This document shows, one piece after another, positions 56,770 through 57,000 of a DNA stretch of 57,000 nucleotides. Within the stretch, counting starts at the first letter, position 1; the number at the start of each line of letters is the position of its first letter. Both the position numbers and the translations under genes were made by a program. A model generated the notes under the pieces. The model saw nothing but the letters and a program-made list of their open reading frames with translations. It was not told where the DNA came from and did no database searches. Origin of the DNA: Lineus longissimus (lineage: Eukaryota; Nemertea; Pilidiophora; Heteronemertea; Lineidae); assembly GCF_910592395.1 (NCBI RefSeq), contig NC_088310.1, positions 28,663,491 through 28,720,490 on the forward strand. The letters run 5' to 3'.

Positions 56770-56823
56770 ATGGCTGGGGAACTGACCGGGGGCACACCTG
56801 ATCATCTATGGCCCACCTTTGAG
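56770..56823 (+). CDS. possible first coding exon of a downstream gene (weak)
   Basis: ATG at 56770 has A at -3 and G at +4 and opens MAGELTGGTPDHLWPTFE, ending at GAG|GTTAGT (56824). Start context, base composition and a plausible donor suggest a short coding exon. The frame also continues openly to 56979, and no continuation is inside the window, so identity is unknown. Confidence 0.2.
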
Positions 56824-57000
56824 GTTAGTATGAATACTCCAGACGATGGTAGTCACACCTTGTACAGTGGTCAGTATCAGGATCACACAGATAACGTGTC
56901 TATGAAGTGGAGTTGTATTTCATTTTCCTCATTGTTTATCTGTTGCATTCTTCCTCAAACAGTTACGTGTATCATCTAAATTATTGGATTACTCATATCA

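Overview
The window is eukaryotic nuclear DNA from an animal, most likely a marine invertebrate. Coding sequence is sparse and split by GT-AG introns. CpG is depleted outside exons and a few islets. Minisatellites, MITE-like repeats and tRNA-like SINE fragments are abundant. Clade cannot be fixed from the sequence alone: lophotrochozoan, ambulacrarian and cephalochordate all remain possible.

One gene dominates the plus strand: a RasGRP-family (RAS guanyl-releasing protein / CalDAG-GEF) Ras/Rap exchange factor. I could assemble 17 coding exons (5319-53508) with consistent phases across all 16 introns, giving 2952 nt and 983 residues. Domain order is: a 219-residue Ser-Pro-rich extension encoded by one exon, RasGEF_N (REM), CDC25-type RasGEF catalytic domain, two canonical EF-hand loops, a perfect C1 zinc finger, a basic and Ser-rich tail with a TQT motif, and a leucine-rich coiled coil ending in a class I PDZ-ligand-like C-terminus. 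Coding exon 1 is separated from exon 2 by a 30.9-kb intron.

Layout: 1-5258 is upstream sequence with a 29-copy 12-bp minisatellite and a candidate small two-TM protein on the minus strand (4727-5116). 5274-5976 is exon 1 with a short uORF. 5977-36855 is intron 1, with five simple minisatellites, several MITEs, and a CpG-dense exon-like segment near 31927-32068 that could be an alternative first exon of a shorter (783-residue) isoform. 36856-38263 holds three exons encoding the start of the REM domain. 38264-44633 is intron 4, starting with a 24-copy pyrimidine-rich minisatellite. 44634-53508 holds exons 5-17 (rest of REM, catalytic domain, EF hands, C1, tail). 53509-57000 is 3' flank with a 16-copy 31-bp minisatellite and a weak candidate exon near 56770.

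Together the domains predict a membrane-recruited, Ca2+- and diacylglycerol-responsive Ras/Rap activator. I found no unknown enzymatic system. The items most worth checking are the Ser-Pro-Lys N-terminal extension, the candidate alternative first exon, the TQT and PDZ-ligand motifs in the tail, and the unusually dense and structured minisatellite landscape.
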